From positions 10,094,559 through 10,158,558 of the forward strand of contig NC_088680.1 in the NCBI RefSeq assembly GCF_950023065.1: a DNA stretch of 64,000 nucleotides, written 5' to 3'. The DNA is from Planococcus citri (taxonomy: Eukaryota; Arthropoda; Insecta; Hemiptera; Pseudococcidae). The notes under the pieces are model-generated. The model searched no databases and was not told the DNA's origin. It worked only from the letters and a program-made list of their open reading frames with translations. The translations under genes and the position numbers were made by a program. Position 1 is the stretch's first letter, and each line of letters begins with the position of its first letter. This document shows, one piece after another, positions 24,391 through 37,592 of this stretch.

Positions 24391-26661
24391 GAACCTTTTG
24401 AGGTGTCACACTCCGATTTGAACGGGACCGCGATTTTTGGAAAGAGCATAGTCTAAACCCCCCAAAACTAAATTTTCATCTGCCCAAGTTCATTTTTCGA
24501 TTTTTGGCGAATTTTCGAAAATTCAAAATTGACTGTTTTTGGCGATTTATGCTTTTTTTTTAAAAGTACGTACTTGATCAGTAAAAATGATCAAAATAAG
24601 TCCCAAAACTAATAATAATTACCCAAATCCAAATTTTACCATTTCCAGCCATTCTGGAGCCTCCAGCGCGAATTTTCAATTTATCCAGAATTTTGAATTT
24701 GCTCCAGAAGACGTGAATATGAAGTTGGGCAGCTAAAAATCGAATTTTGTACTATACTCGACCTGTTTAACGAGTTTATCTACATTTGAGTCGATTTGGA
24801 GAGTGACACCTCAAAAGTGGTTTTTTGACCAGCTTTTTTCAAAATTAAATAATCCAAATAATCAAAAGATAACCGTTTGTGAGAAAATTTTTGAAATTTG
24901 TGCGAATCACTGTCTTTCTTCAAGAAATAACCCCCGGAGCGCAAATTCTACCATTTCCAGCCGTTTTGGAACGAGAGTGACATCTCAAAAAATCACCCTT
25001 GAGGTGTCACTCTCCAAATCAGCTCAAATGTGGATAAACTCGTTAAACAGGCCGAGTGTAATATACAACTCGATTTTTAGCAGCCCAACTTCATATTGAC
25101 GCCTTCTGGAGCAAATTCAAAATTCTGGAGAAATTTAAAATTGCGCTGGAGCCTCCAGAATTGCTGGAAATTGTAAAATTTTGATTTGGGGGGTCACTAA
25201 CGGACAAAATTCAGCGATTCGTGCAAATTTCAAAAATTTCCTCACAAACGGTTATCTTTTGATTTTTTGGATTTTTTAATTTTGAAAAAAGCTGGTCAAA
25301 AAACCACTTTTGAGGTGTCACTCTCCAAATCGGCTCAAATGTAGATAAACTCGTTAAACAGGTCGAGTATAATACTCAACTCGATTTGTAGCTGCCCAAC
25401 TGCATATTCACGCCTTCTGGAGCAAATTCAAAATTCTGGAGAAATTGAAAATCGCGCTGGAGGCTCCAGAATTGCTGGAAATTGTAAAATTTTGATTTGG
25501 GGGATTACTAACGGACAAAATTCAGCGATTCGTGCAAATTTAAAAAATTTCCACACAAACGGTTATCTTTTGATTTTTTTGATTTTTTAATTTTAGCTGG
25601 TCAAAAAACTACTCTTGAGGTGTCACTCCTGAAATAGGCTCAAATGTGAATAAACTCGTTAAACAGGTCGAGTATAATACACAACTCGATTTTTAGCTGC
25701 CCAACTATATATTCACGCCTTCTGGAGCAAATTCAAAATTCTGGAGAAATTGAAAATCGCGCTGGAGGCTCCAGAATGGCTGGAAATTGTAAAATTTTGA
25801 TTTGGGGGGGTTTGTTTTGGACAAAATACAGCGATTCGTGCAAATTTCAAAAATTTCCTCACAAACGGGAAACTTTTGATTTTTTTGATTTTTTAATTTT
25901 GAAAAAAGCTGGTCAAAAAACCACTCTTGAGGTATCACTCTCCAAATCGGCTCAAATGGGGATAAACTCGTTAAACAGGTCGAGTGTAATACGCAACTCG
26001 ATTTTTAACTGCCCAACTTCATATTCACGCCTTCTGGAGCAAATTCAAAATTCTGGAGAAATTGAAAAATCGCGCTGGAGGCTCCAGAATTGCTGGAAAT
26101 TATGAAATTTGGATTTGGGTGGTTAGTTTTGGACAAAATACAGCGATTCGCGCGAATTTTGAAAATTTCCACACCAACTGGAAACTTTTGATTTTTTGGA
26201 TTTTTTAATTTTGAAAAAAGCTGGTCAAAAAACCACTCTTGAGATGTCACTCTCCAAATCGGCTCAAATGTGGATAAACTCGTTAAACAGGTCGAGTATA
26301 ATACGCAACTCGATTTTTAGCTGCCCAACTGCATATTCACCCCTCTGAAGTAAATTCAAAATTCTGGATAAATTGAAAATTCGCGCTGGAGGCTCCAGAA
26401 TGGCTGGAAATGGTAAAATTTGGATTTGGGTAATTATTATTAGTTTTGGGACTTATTTTGACCATTTCTACTGATCAAGTACGTACTTTTTAAAAAAAAG
26501 CATAAATCGCCAAAAACAGTCAATTTTGAATTTTCAAAAATTCGCCAAAAATCGAAAAATGAACTTGGGCAGCTGAAAATTCGGTTTTGGGGGTTTTAGA
26601 CTATGCTCTTTCCAAAAATCGCGGTCCCGTTCAAATCGGAGTGTGACACCTCAAGAGGTTC
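24391..26661. mobile_element. 2.27-kb foldback element with internal tandem repeats
   Basis: The first bases, GAACCTTTTGAGGTGTCACA, are the inverse of the last ones (one or two mismatches). The inverted arms extend inward about 570 bp on each side, including CGATTTTTGGAAAGAGCATA on the left and its complement on the right. Between them lies a tandem unit: GAGGTGTCAC recurs at 25001, 25312, 25617, 25929 and 26241 (steps 311, 305, 312, 312). Every unit carries the palindrome CTGGAGSCTCCAG and CTCGTTAAACAGG. No open frame for a transposase exists, so it is non-autonomous. No clear target duplication was seen. The small open frames at 24803, 25705, 25776 and 26005 are repeat-derived. Confidence 0.85.
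25001..26400 (+). repeat. ~311-bp tandem units inside the foldback element
   Basis: Four and a half units begin at 25001, 25312, 25617, 25929 and 26241. The last one merges into the right inverted arm, and the left arm carries an inverted copy of the same unit, so the arms and the array derive from one module. Confidence 0.85.
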
Positions 26662-29397
26662 TCTAAATAATACGAGTTTTTCAGATGCTTGCTGCATCGA
26701 ACTACAATATTGCCATCAAAATCCAAGACCAAAAAGTTTGGTTTTTTCGCCATTAAAAATTTGCTTTTCTGGCAAAAAGAACTTCGAAAAAATGTAAATA
26801 TTTTTGCCAGTTTTTTCCAAAACTTGCTACTTTTTGCTGAAATTTCCTAATTTACGCTGTTTGACAAAAATTCTCGGTGTTTTAAAAATTTTTCTTCCCA
26901 AGCATATTGCATTTATGATTCTCAAATATTGAAAGATAATTTTATTCCTGATACTGGGGGAAATAATTTGGAAAAAACCCAGAAACTTATCGAAACGTTT
27001 TTCAGGATGACCCAAAATGTTAGTTTGAATGTAAAACCATCCCAAAAATGATTTTGTGTCGACCCCCCCTCACTCATCATCCCATCCCGAGAAATGTGCT
27101 CAATTGCCCATGCGTGATCAAAATTCAAAATGCGACACTTTCACAGAAAATGGTCACTAGCTAGGTAGATGCATGTGCAGAATTTTGCTCAAAACCAATT
27201 TTCATAAAGAAAAAAATTCTTTGAATTATTTTTAAAATTTTATAATGCATGCTACGCTTTAGATGTTTTTTTTTTTATATATACAGCAAAAGCAATAAAT
27301 AAGTACATATGTTATTTTAAAATAATATTAATTTTTTGTGAGGGGCGGTGGGAGTTTGAAAATTTCAAAAATTCGTAGAAAAAAACTAGGAGGGTACGCT
27401 CTGCGAATTTTTTCAGAAATTTAGTCACACCCTAAGGTGTAACATGGTAATATATATTTTTTGTGGTGCTAAAAAATCGGTGCAACATGCTCAAAAAAAT
27501 TTAAGTTTGGACATTCAAGGTAAATTTTATTGGAAAAAATGAGTTTGCAAATCACTTATTTTTGAGTGAATTTGCATTTTAAAATTTTCAACTCCCCCCC
27601 CTCTCCTTCCTTGAAAACCCCTAATGTGAGAGTTTTTTGGAAAAAATTTCACACATGCAGCTTGAACCTATGTAGTGACTATTTTCAGTGAAAGTTTCAA
27701 CTTTTTTGGAACACGGTCCTCTTCCACAGCTAGAACGAGGATTTTGAGTTTCGAGCACGTAATGGGCACTTTCTTTGGGGGGTGGGGTATTGCCTCAGAA
27801 TTTTTTGGATGGTTTTATATCTAAATTAACATTTTGGGTAAGTTTCGTCGAAATTAGAGAAAGTGTCGATTTCACTGTCTTTTTTTTTTTAGAAATTGGC
27901 AATTATGGCTGGAAATTTGGCACCACTGCATTCCAAAATATTTCCCGGCATAAATTGAATTTTCTTCAACATCGCTTTAATTTTTCAACAAACAATGAAT
28001 CAACATGCCATAACATTTCATGAAATAAGTGATCACAGAATAGTAAGTGCATACGAAAGGGGAATTGTATTTACGGCGAACCGAGTATGCAATTTTATCA
28101 ACACGTCTTCACATACAATTCAAGTCCAAATAAGTTCAAGGCATTTTTGTGTGTTTTAACGAGCAATATTTTAAACACTCATTTTTTTTTTTTTTGCATT
28201 TCATCTTTAACATTTCCTTATTTGTAGAGCTTGTACGAGGATAATTTTCAACTCTCTTCAATGGACTTCTTCACAGTGTTTCAATAAATATAATGTCAAA
28301 ATCCTTCTCTTGACGAGTCTTTGCACTAAAATTGGAGTCAAAGAAACAGATTTTTTTTCAGTCTTTCAAAGTCACTACTTTCCAAAAAAAAAAAGTCGAA
28401 AATGACGTTAAAATTGTTGATATTTGTTTTTTAAAAAATGCTCGCTATTTAGTAAAATTGCAAAAAATTTTCACTTTTTTCAAAAATGATTAAAAAATCC
28501 TCACTTTTTATGTCTGAAATTTCCATTACTTTAACGATCGAAATGCCATTTGCATTCTATACCTACGAGTACTTTTTTTTGAGGGGGGGGGTCGTTGCTA
28601 TTTCAAAGGTAGCTCAACGTGTTGATATGGCAAAGATATTAAACGATAATAAATGAATATCGTATGTTCCCTAAAATCATACCTAATTTACGTAATACAA
28701 AACATGTACAATTGAACACATGACATTGCCTATTAATGACAAATGAGACATGTTTCGAGCTCGACATACGTACACGTATAATGAGGGTGAAACTGAAAAT
28801 GACCGACTATGAAAGCATAGCTTTTATAGTACTCGTACCTACAAATACATCTGTCATAAAACGCCAAAAGCCAGCAACCTTATAGGGAGAAATTGTACAA
28901 CGAACAAAGCTCTCGCGAATAAAATGATCAGAACAACGGAAAACAGATTCGAAACAAGCAGAGCAATGAAGAAGCGTTGATGAGCGATTTGCACGAAATA
29001 AAATATATATTTAATTTATTTAATTAAATAATTTACTTTAAAATTACGTAAGTATCACAATTTCATTGAAAATGCTCGCTTTGAGGACCTATACGAGTAT
29101 ATCTCCGATTATTTCAATTTATAGAATAAGTGGATATGGTATTGAAAAAGACTTAATCAGTCTATAGGATTTATTAATCAAATAATCTTGCTCCAAGTTA
29201 ATATCTTTTTGATAATTATTTTTTCCATCTCAGATAGGCTGATTCCTCTTATAATTCAACGTTTCTAGATAAATTTGTAGGTAGGTACGTGCTAATTATT
29301 TATTTTAACCCAACACGATGAAGCTCACTCGCAGTCCCAGCGAATAGGTTTTTAGGTACCTATACAAGGAAAGTCCGCTGAATGCGGAAATACACCA
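26662..29397. other. AT-rich non-coding DNA
   Basis: No gene supported. A fragment resembling family A (TATTTACGGCGAACCGAGTA, followed by TGCAATTTTATCAACACG) is near 28070-28110. 28.6-29.3 kb is unique AT-rich sequence. Confidence 0.3.
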
Positions 29398-29763
29398 ATG
29401 ATCATTTCCACCACCGAAGCAATATTTGTTTTCCTGATTGTACTGGTGGTTCACACAGAGCACTCGTATAATACTTTTTCGTCGTTCTTTTCTCATCGTG
29501 TATTATATGTAGTATTTTTTGCCATTACCATTCTCGCCGTTCTACTGTGCATGGCCTTTTCACGTTACAAAGTCGTCTCGCCAAATGAAACAAAATCCAA
29601 GCTATTATTTCGTTGTCTCTGGCGCTGCTGTGCAGCTCAATGCTCTGTGCCGCCGCGTGTTATATGTTTTATTCCAGTGGGCACCAAATTTGTGGATACG
29701 TTGACCTCGGCGATGAGCAAATTACGTGCTGGAAAGGCGTTTAAATATTCTCTTTATATGTAG
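29398..29763 (+). pseudogene. membrane-protein-like segment, probably broken
   Basis: The 121-codon frame contains two strongly hydrophobic segments (residues about 7-19 and 35-55), then a cytosol-like loop with AFSRYKVVSPNETKSKLLFR and a cysteine cluster RCLWRCCAAQC. After the stop, a different frame shows GLLIFVLCLYVILDVEFYYQ and later further hydrophobic runs up to about 29950, interrupted by stops. This pattern suggests a decayed multi-pass protein. The hydrophobic segment followed by R-Y-x4-P is loosely like the loop after TM6 in POT/SLC15 peptide transporters, but that match is weak. It could also be an intact short exon followed by intron. Confidence 0.3.
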
Positions 29764-29960
29764 GATTGCTCATTTTCGTTCTGTGTCTATATGTGATTCT
29801 CGATGTCGAATTTTACTATCAGTATTGACTATCTATACTATAGCTTTTAGATATACCTTCTGTTGGTATAAGTTTCCTGCATCAGTTCCCCTTCCTTTGC
29901 TATCTGGTCAAGTCTTTTGTATGGGTTTACTTGTTTGCTTACATTTTATTCGCTTATGAG

Positions 29961-30790
29961 AAGGAACCGTTACAACTCGTCAACTTCGATCGAGCTGAAA
30001 TTTGGCTCGCTGAAACTGCTGAAAAGCAACATTCAGACCTTTGAACCTGATTTTCAGCTGCTCAAGTTGATTTTTTGATCTGTTGGCGAATTTTTAAAAA
30101 TAACGAAAATAATCCATTGGAGTATTGATTTTTTACAAAAAGAACGCACAAAATAGAGATAAAACTGGATTTTCTCCAGCAATTTCAAATCACTCAAGAA
30201 GTTGTTTATAATCAACTTCAGCAGCTGAAAATGTAATCCTGTTATGATTTCGACCTTTCTAACTCAATTGGGACAAGTTAATTGCAAATTCAAAAAGTTA
30301 AAAAAATTTCAAACTTTTCAAAATCGTCAATTTTTGCAAAAAATTACTCGAAATATTGGCTTCCCACAAAGTTGACCCCCCTCCCCCCTCTCCAAACTTT
30401 TCTTCAGAAATTTATGATCTCATCCACTCGACGTTCATTTTTTTGTTCCTTTAAAAATATTTCTTTGAGAATGCCGTGACTGGAGGAGGGAGAGGGGGTT
30501 AACTTTGAGAGAAGAAGTTTCAATGAATTCGTAACAAATGGGGGGAAATGAAAAATCACTGGAGGCTCCAGAATAGCTCAAAAGCAGCATGGCAGTTGTT
30601 GATATGGGATATGTGAGAATTGAATTGAAAAAATGATTCACATTGGTCCACTTTGCAACAAAAAATTCATGTTTTATGAACGAAAATGAATCGGAGGGTT
30701 TGAAATCTGGATTGGGTGGGGGGGGGGGTAAGACATCACCTTTCAACTGGCTCGGTTTAGTTCAAATCAGAGGGTGCTAGTTTGAAATGT
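29961..30790. mobile_element. probable diverged foldback element
   Basis: The left part contains the dispersed module (TTTTTTGATCTGTTGGCGAA at about 30070) and AAAGTTGACCCCCCTCC; the right part contains the inverse of the latter (GAGGGGGTTAACTTT near 30490) and CTGGAGGCTCCAG at 30559-30571. The arms are too diverged for firm ends. Confidence 0.4.
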
Positions 30791-31185
30791 TTCCTTGTTA
30801 TACTTGTTAGCATCATAAAAAAAAAATGAGATATCTAAATTAACTGAAAATTTTATTAAAAAAGATACGTACTTGTCGTCGAAGTTATACCCTAAAAAAA
30901 TCTTATGCCCTCCAAAAAAAAAATTCATTTTCATTTTCAAACCTTTCCCAGAAAAAATTTTGCTTTCTTGATAAAAAAATAGATTTTGTAGCTTTTTCTC
31001 CAAGATTTCTCAAAACCTTTACATTAAATTGTGTTTTTTCCCATGAAATTATTGTGAGGTAATTACCAAAACTTCTTGAAAATTACAAAAAAATACTGCA
31101 AATTGCTAAATACGCCAGAAATTACTGTGAAAAGAATTATAAATTAGCACAAATCACTAAAAATTGCCATAAATTACCATGACAG
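30791..31185. other. AT-rich DNA leading into a minisatellite
   Basis: Low-complexity sequence with scattered AAATTAC words. No gene supported. Confidence 0.4.
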
Positions 31186-32060
31186 TAAATTACTGGTAAA
31201 TGATGGTAAATTACGGTAAATTACCGGTAAATTACCGGTAAATGAGGGTAAATTTACCGGTAAATGAGGGTAAATTACTGTTATATGAGGGTAAATTACC
31301 GGTATATGAGGGTAAATCACCGGCAAATAATGGTAAAGTACCCACAAATAACAGTAAATTACCGGTAAATGACGGTAAATTACCGGTAAATGACGGTAAA
31401 TTACCGGTAAATGACGGTAAATTACCGGTAAATGACGGTAAATTACCGGTAAATGACGGTAAATTACCGGTAAATGACGGTAAATTACTGGTAAATGACG
31501 GGGAATTACCAGTAAATGACGGTGAATTACCGGTAAATAACGGTAAATTACCGGTAAATAACGGTAAATTACCGGTAAATGACCGTAAATTATAGGTAAA
31601 TAACGGTAAATTACCGGGAAATGATGATAAGTAACCGTTAAATCAGGGTAAATTGCTGGTAAATAACGGTAATTTTCCGGTAATTGACGGTAATTGACGG
31701 TAATTGACTGGTAATTAACGGTAAATTACCAGTAAATGATGGTCAATTACAATAAATAACGGGTGAATTAGGGTAATTTACTAGTATGGTAATTGACGGT
31801 AATTTACTGTTGAATGATGGTAAATCAATATTAAATGACCAGTAAATTACGGTAAATGACTAGTAAAATATGGTAAATGACCAGTAAAATATGGTAAATG
31901 TCCGGTAAATTACGGTAAATGACCAGTAAATTACGGTAAATTACCGTTTGACGGTGGCAAATTACAGTAAAATGACAACAAATTTGAATGACCGTGAATA
32001 ATGGTAAATTCCCATTGGTAAATGGCGGTAAATTACCAGTGAATGATCAATTTGTTGCCT
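31186..32060. repeat. 21-bp minisatellite of GGTAAATTACC words
   Basis: The unit is a 10-11-bp half-unit pair (GTAAATGACG and GTAAATTACCG). It is most regular between about 31350 and 31500 and degenerates on both sides. Because 21 is a multiple of three, a repeated VNDGKLP frame of 117 codons stays open at 31242-31595; it has no splice or start context and is not called as a gene. Confidence 0.9.
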
Positions 32061-34380
32061 GAGAATCAGATTTTCACATTAACTGGACTCATTGTTCTGA
32101 ATTCTTATCACTTTCAGCATAAATTACCACAGGAATCATTCCGGTATTGAAATTCATCTGTCATCATACTTATTAGAGCCAGTTCTACATACGCCACCAT
32201 ATAGTCGACAAATTTCACAAACTCTCGACATCGTTGAAAACAATATTTTACGACTTCGATTCGAAAAAGCTCTGGCTGACTAAACGGTACCTATACAAGA
32301 ATATGAGAAAGAGAGCAAAGAGAAAAAAAAAGAAGTACGACGAAAATTTTGGAAGTATTGCGTTCGTGTTTATTTTTCGGGCGCTTTTCAGTTTTCGGCG
32401 AAGGCTCTTTCGTTTGGTTCGGTTCTTTTTATTGTACGCTTATTTTCAACTTTTTCTTTCATTGTGTTTTACCATCACACGCACACATGCACCGCTTACA
32501 CGCAAAGGTATAAAATTTCTTCACACGTTCCTATTGTTTCTTCCGTTTCCTTTTACTGTATTCAATTTGTTTGCCGAAGGTTCGCTTTAAGAAAATACTT
32601 TGGAAGTCTAAAATTATTTTTTCTGTATTATTTTTATAGTTTACTTTTCTTTAAATTAAGTACGTGTCACCGAGGAAAAAAAAGCTTTTTATTAAATTTC
32701 AATCGGGTGTGTTCTGTAGGTATTTTTTTTCTCTCTCTAGTTTACCACCTCATCTTATACGACCCGGATCGGCTCTTTTTCCATCGCGTCGTATCCACTA
32801 AAATCATAAACTCGATATATTTTGATACCTTTTTACGTGTTATTTGTTTTATTTCACACGTATTTAATTTCGATACCATTAGTTATGATTTTTTGGCCGC
32901 ATGGCTCTCCCTATTTTTTTTTTTTTTTTGGCACTGGTTTATTACACGAGATGGAAGCTGTTAGAAAATCTCTGTACTGTCGGCGGTATAATTATGTGTC
33001 AAGGGAATTGTACCGTACACCGGAGAGCGACTGACTGAGACTTTCGGAGCAGTTTCATTGATTCGAAATGTCTCGACGTGCGTATCACGTACGTGCTCAT
33101 TTTCGACGATTCGTTTAATATGTACACGTACACGTAGGTACTACACAGTGTATGTATTATTTGGACAAATGTCTGTCGAAGATAACAACTTAAAGGTGGC
33201 ATATTATTGAGGTTGAGAAAAAGCCACCAGTGAGTATGCAACCACACACTACACCTACGATAGATATAGTCTCTTCTTTATCGATGAGAGGGGATGAATT
33301 TGCCTCAAAAACGATACGACAAGAGGACGATGATGGTGCAATGTAGGTACAGTACATGAAGAGCTTAAGTGCGATTATGTAGTTCGAACGATGAGATATA
33401 TTTTATAGAGTAATTCACGCTGTCAAGTGGCAAGCTCGCGAATATGTATACAGAGTAATTAAGGATGCACGTCGCTCTATTCTTATACTTAGTAGATAGA
33501 TATTGTGCTCGTCTTTAATGCTATTGTCTTATTATAAGAAAGAAATTTTCAACGAGTGGAACGCTTTATTTTGTACGAGTATAATTTATTTACAGTGAAA
33601 TTGACGTTGTTGGTGATATTTTCTAAATAAGCGAGTATCTACCTGATCAGTTCCTCATCGAGAAGGGAGCTTGGTGGAGTGTTGATTGCTTTGGAAAAAG
33701 GAGACAGGGGAATGAGTAGAGAGAAATGGATCAACTTTTTGTCTTCGATGTGGAACATTATGACTCAGAAAATAAGGAAAATTCAAATTCAGAATTTATT
33801 CGAAATTAACTTTACCTTGTACAAATTTTGTGAAAACACCTCCCCAAAATAAGGGTTCATTTTGGTGAAAAAGAAACAAAATTTCACCAAAAGTGTGCTC
33901 TTTTTTCAAGAGGAGGTGTTGAAAAAAATTAAAGTATCAGGAATCAGAAGCTTTTCTATTGATGAAATACATTTCAATAACTATATTTTCCGCCAATAAG
34001 ATCACCTTCCTACCAACTTTTTTTGAAAATTTTGACAATTAATTGCCAATGGGTTGAATTTTGAGTAGATATATTTTCTAATGGCTATAGAGTATAAAAA
34101 TTATATAGTGGTTTGATCCACTTTATTGACGAATTTTTTAAATTTTTCAGAGCTCCAGGATGCCTTATTTTTTAAGATTTGGCAAACATTTCTTTTTATA
34201 ATGACAATTGATCACCTAGTGCACTAAGAATAACATTTTATACTTCGATAAACGAGGATTGATCTAAAAATTTTAGAATCATACCAGAAAAAAAATTCAT
34301 GGTGACCTAATTCTTTTTTCTCTTGAATAATCCCAATTTTTCAGAAAATCAAGATTTCCTCAATTTTGAAAACCCAGTAA
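32061..34380. other. unique AT-rich non-coding DNA
   Basis: No gene supported. The frames at 32234-32590 and 32464-32964 are low-complexity phenylalanine-rich translations of T-rich DNA. Confidence 0.3.
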
Positions 34381-36180
34381 ACCTTTTTTTTCTTAATTTT
34401 GGCAAAAATTAGCCCATTCTTGAAATTTTGACAAAAAGTGGGTCTGCTCTACAGTTTTTACAAAAAAAATGAGATTTTTTTTCAAATCTTGGCAAAAAAA
34501 GTTGATTTTTTTTTGTAATTTTGATAAAACACTGTTCCTTTTTTTTGCAAGTTTTATGAAAAAAAAAACAGATTTTTTTTCGACAAACAATAAGCAATAT
34601 AGGTACCTAATTTCTGAAAATTTTGATTTGAAAGAAGCTTTCTCTGCCAATTCTGTCTGAAAAGCGAGACTTTTTGACAATCATAATGGTCTGATTCGCT
34701 TTTTTCTTGAATTTTGTTGATTTTTTGGAGCAAGACTTTCTGGAAGTTTTGACCAAAAAAGGGAGAATTTTCTGAAATTTTGGCAAAATTCAGCACATTT
34801 TTAAAATTTTGACCAAAAGTTGGTCTGCTCAACAAATTTTCACAAAAAACGAGATTTTTTTCGAATTTTGGCAAAAAAGTTGGATAATTTTTTAGTAATT
34901 TTGATAAAACACGTGTTTCAATTTTTTTTTTTTTGAAAATTTTGATGAAAAAAAAACAGATTTTTTTGAAAAACAATAAGCAATACCTAATTTTTAAAAA
35001 TTTTGATTTGAAAGAAGATTTTTCTGCTAATTCTGCCTGAAAAGCGAGACTTTTTGACAATTTTTATAAGAAAGATGGGCTAAGATTTTTTGCAGTTTGT
35101 GCAAAAAAGTAAAATTTTTGGTGTTTTGGATAAAATAAACATATTTTTATTTTTTGCAATTTTGACAAAGACAGCATAATTTTTTGGAAGTTTTGATATA
35201 AAATGAAGAAGGTTTTCTTCATTTTGATAAAAATTAGTACTTTTTTTGCAATTTTGATAAAAAAAAGTGGGTCTTTAGGTTGATTGCGATAAAAAAACAA
35301 GACTTTTTAGGGAATTTTGATTACGTTTTTTTCAATACTAGTTTTTGCAGGAGTCAAAAAATATGAATTTTTGGCAATTTCGATCAAAAAACAGGCTTTT
35401 TGAAAATTTTGACAAAACATGGTCTTTTCAACAGTCTCACAATTTTGCTGGATTTCTCGTAATTTTAGAAAGAAAAATGAGTTTTTTTTTTTTGCAACCT
35501 TGACAAAAAAGTAGATATTTTTGCGACAAAAAAAGACTAGACTTTTTGAAAATTTTGATCTCAAAGGAAAAAGTTTTTGCACTTAATTGGGCCATAAAAC
35601 TACAATTTTGATTAAGAAATAGATACTTGTAGGTTTTTATGGCAATTTTGACCAAACATGGGTGTTTTTCACAATTTTTACAATAATGTAACTTAAGATT
35701 TTCTTCGATTTGGCCAAAAAAAATGTAAGTAAGATTTTTCAGGCAATTTCATTTGAATAACTTTTTTTGGCAAATTTTTACAAAAAAAATGTCCCAAAAA
35801 CATCATTTTTTAAGATTTTGGCAAAAAACAAAACTTTTTAAAAAGTATTACAAAAAGTTTTTTTTTACATTTCTTACAAAAAAGATGTTTTTTTTTTGCA
35901 GTTGTGGGAAAAAAAGAAGACATTTTTTCCACAAAAAGCCCATAAAATGTTTCTTAAAAAGCAGACTTTCAGCAATTTCGCCAAAATCCAGACTTTTTTG
36001 CAATTATTTCTACTTTTTTTAAAACTGTAATTTTTATGATTTTTTGACAACAAACAGATTAAAGTTCTGAACTTCCTGTTTGACCCATGAAAAGAACAGC
36101 ATTCAAAAGTTTCCCATTCCTGGGCAGAATTTTTTTTAAATAGTTCTGTCTTCAAAAAAATTCTTCTCAACACCCCCCTC
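34381..36180. repeat. strand-biased T-rich low-complexity region
   Basis: Degenerate phrases such as TTTTGACAAAAA, TTTTGGCAAAAA and TTTTTGAAAATTTTG recur throughout. Part of it is a duplicated block: AAGCGAGACTTTTTGACAAT and the sequence before it occur near 34661 and again near 35041. Lysine/phenylalanine-rich open frames on the minus strand are artefacts of composition. Confidence 0.6.
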
Positions 36181-37592
36181 CTCATCCCATTTGGAAAAAA
36201 TGAAAAGTACGTAAAACCAAATACAAAATTTCTCCCCAGGTCAGAAACAAAAAAAATGGTATGAAAAAAATCTCACTTTTGTATCGGAATTCTTCTAGAT
36301 AAACCCATTTTCAAGAAAAACCTTTCCTTTTTATTTCTCCATAATACATAATAATTTTGGCCTTTTCGTAGAAGCCTTTTCCAATTTAAAAAAAAATACG
36401 AATGTAAATGAAAATTTCATTTTTGGTCAGCATTTTTCTAAAATACGTAGTTCTTTTCTCAAGAAAATCCGTGCTTGCCCCCCCCCCATATTTTTTGTCG
36501 TGTTTCAATTTTTTCCAACTTTGCCGGAGGATAAATATTTTCAGGGGGACCTGAATAAGAAGTTTTTTTTTGGAAAAAATGTGTTATTTGGAAGGACTTG
36601 TGCCAGGATTGAAAAATTATTTTAAAATTTTCACAGACTTCATAGTTTTATAGTTTTTTTTGTTTTTTTTTTTCAATTTCAGGGAACTTTTTAGGTGGAC
36701 TAACATTGTTTATTGAATCAAAGAAGTTTTTTTTTTCTTGATAACAGAGTAACTTAACCGAATGCTGACTTAGAAAAAAGAAACTGTTTGGACAAATTGG
36801 ATTTTTCCTCAACTTTTTGATTTTTTTTTTTCAATTTGAGAAGTCACTCTGCTATAGTTTCCTCAGTTTTGAAAAGTACCATCAATATTCAAAGATAGAC
36901 AAGCAATTGATTGATATTTTTTGGAAAGCTACAAATCGTGTGGGAACCCTAATCATTTTTTAAAATTATTTTCCACATCTGTAGGTAACTCCCTCAAATT
37001 TGAAAGAAAGGATATTTTTTTTGTTTGCTTTTAAAAGGACTGATCCAAATACGTAATAATAAAATCATCAAAAATTCTGCCAAGATTTATCCTGAGAGTT
37101 TTCATTTTTGAGTACTTTGAACAGTCTCTTCAATTTCTCCATCAGGCGATTTAATTTCAGCAATTCTGATCATCCTGATCCTCCATGGCCTTCTTTTTGA
37201 ACACAATCTACTTTAATTGCAGCACAGAATTTTAAATCCTCATCAAATCAGCAGTACCTTAACATCATAAGACCTTAAAATATCACAAGTAAGAATCTTC
37301 TTTATGCACACAAGCAAAGAAAAACCCGACAAAAAAATTAATTTATTGCAAAAATTCGAGCCCAAAATCGATTCGAACCGCAATCTTCTTCACCGTACAT
37401 TTTTTTGTCAATTTTTGAAATTTTTTTGTACCCATGCTGGTTTTTCGTCGACAAAATATATGATAAGTAAGTACATATTACGAAAGTTCCGAACAATGAT
37501 GAATTATGGCGAATGTTATACTCGCGTCTACAACCCCCCCCCTCTGTACCCCCTTCATCACCCCACCCATCCCTTTTCCCCTCCCTTGTGAA
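36181..37592. other. AT-rich non-coding DNA
   Basis: No gene supported. If the 37.6-39.0 kb exon is terminal, its 3' untranslated region and poly(A) site should lie in the right end of this stretch. Confidence 0.3.

Noticed and set aside
31242..31595. 117-codon frame with repeated VNDGKLP
   Set aside because: It is the 21-bp minisatellite read in frame; flanks degenerate without splice sites or a start context.
32234..32964. 118- and 166-codon phenylalanine-rich frames
   Set aside because: Overlapping frames in T-rich DNA with no splice context.
34393..36185. Minus-strand frames up to 168 codons
   Set aside because: Lysine/phenylalanine-rich translations of a T-rich low-complexity tract, partly duplicated.
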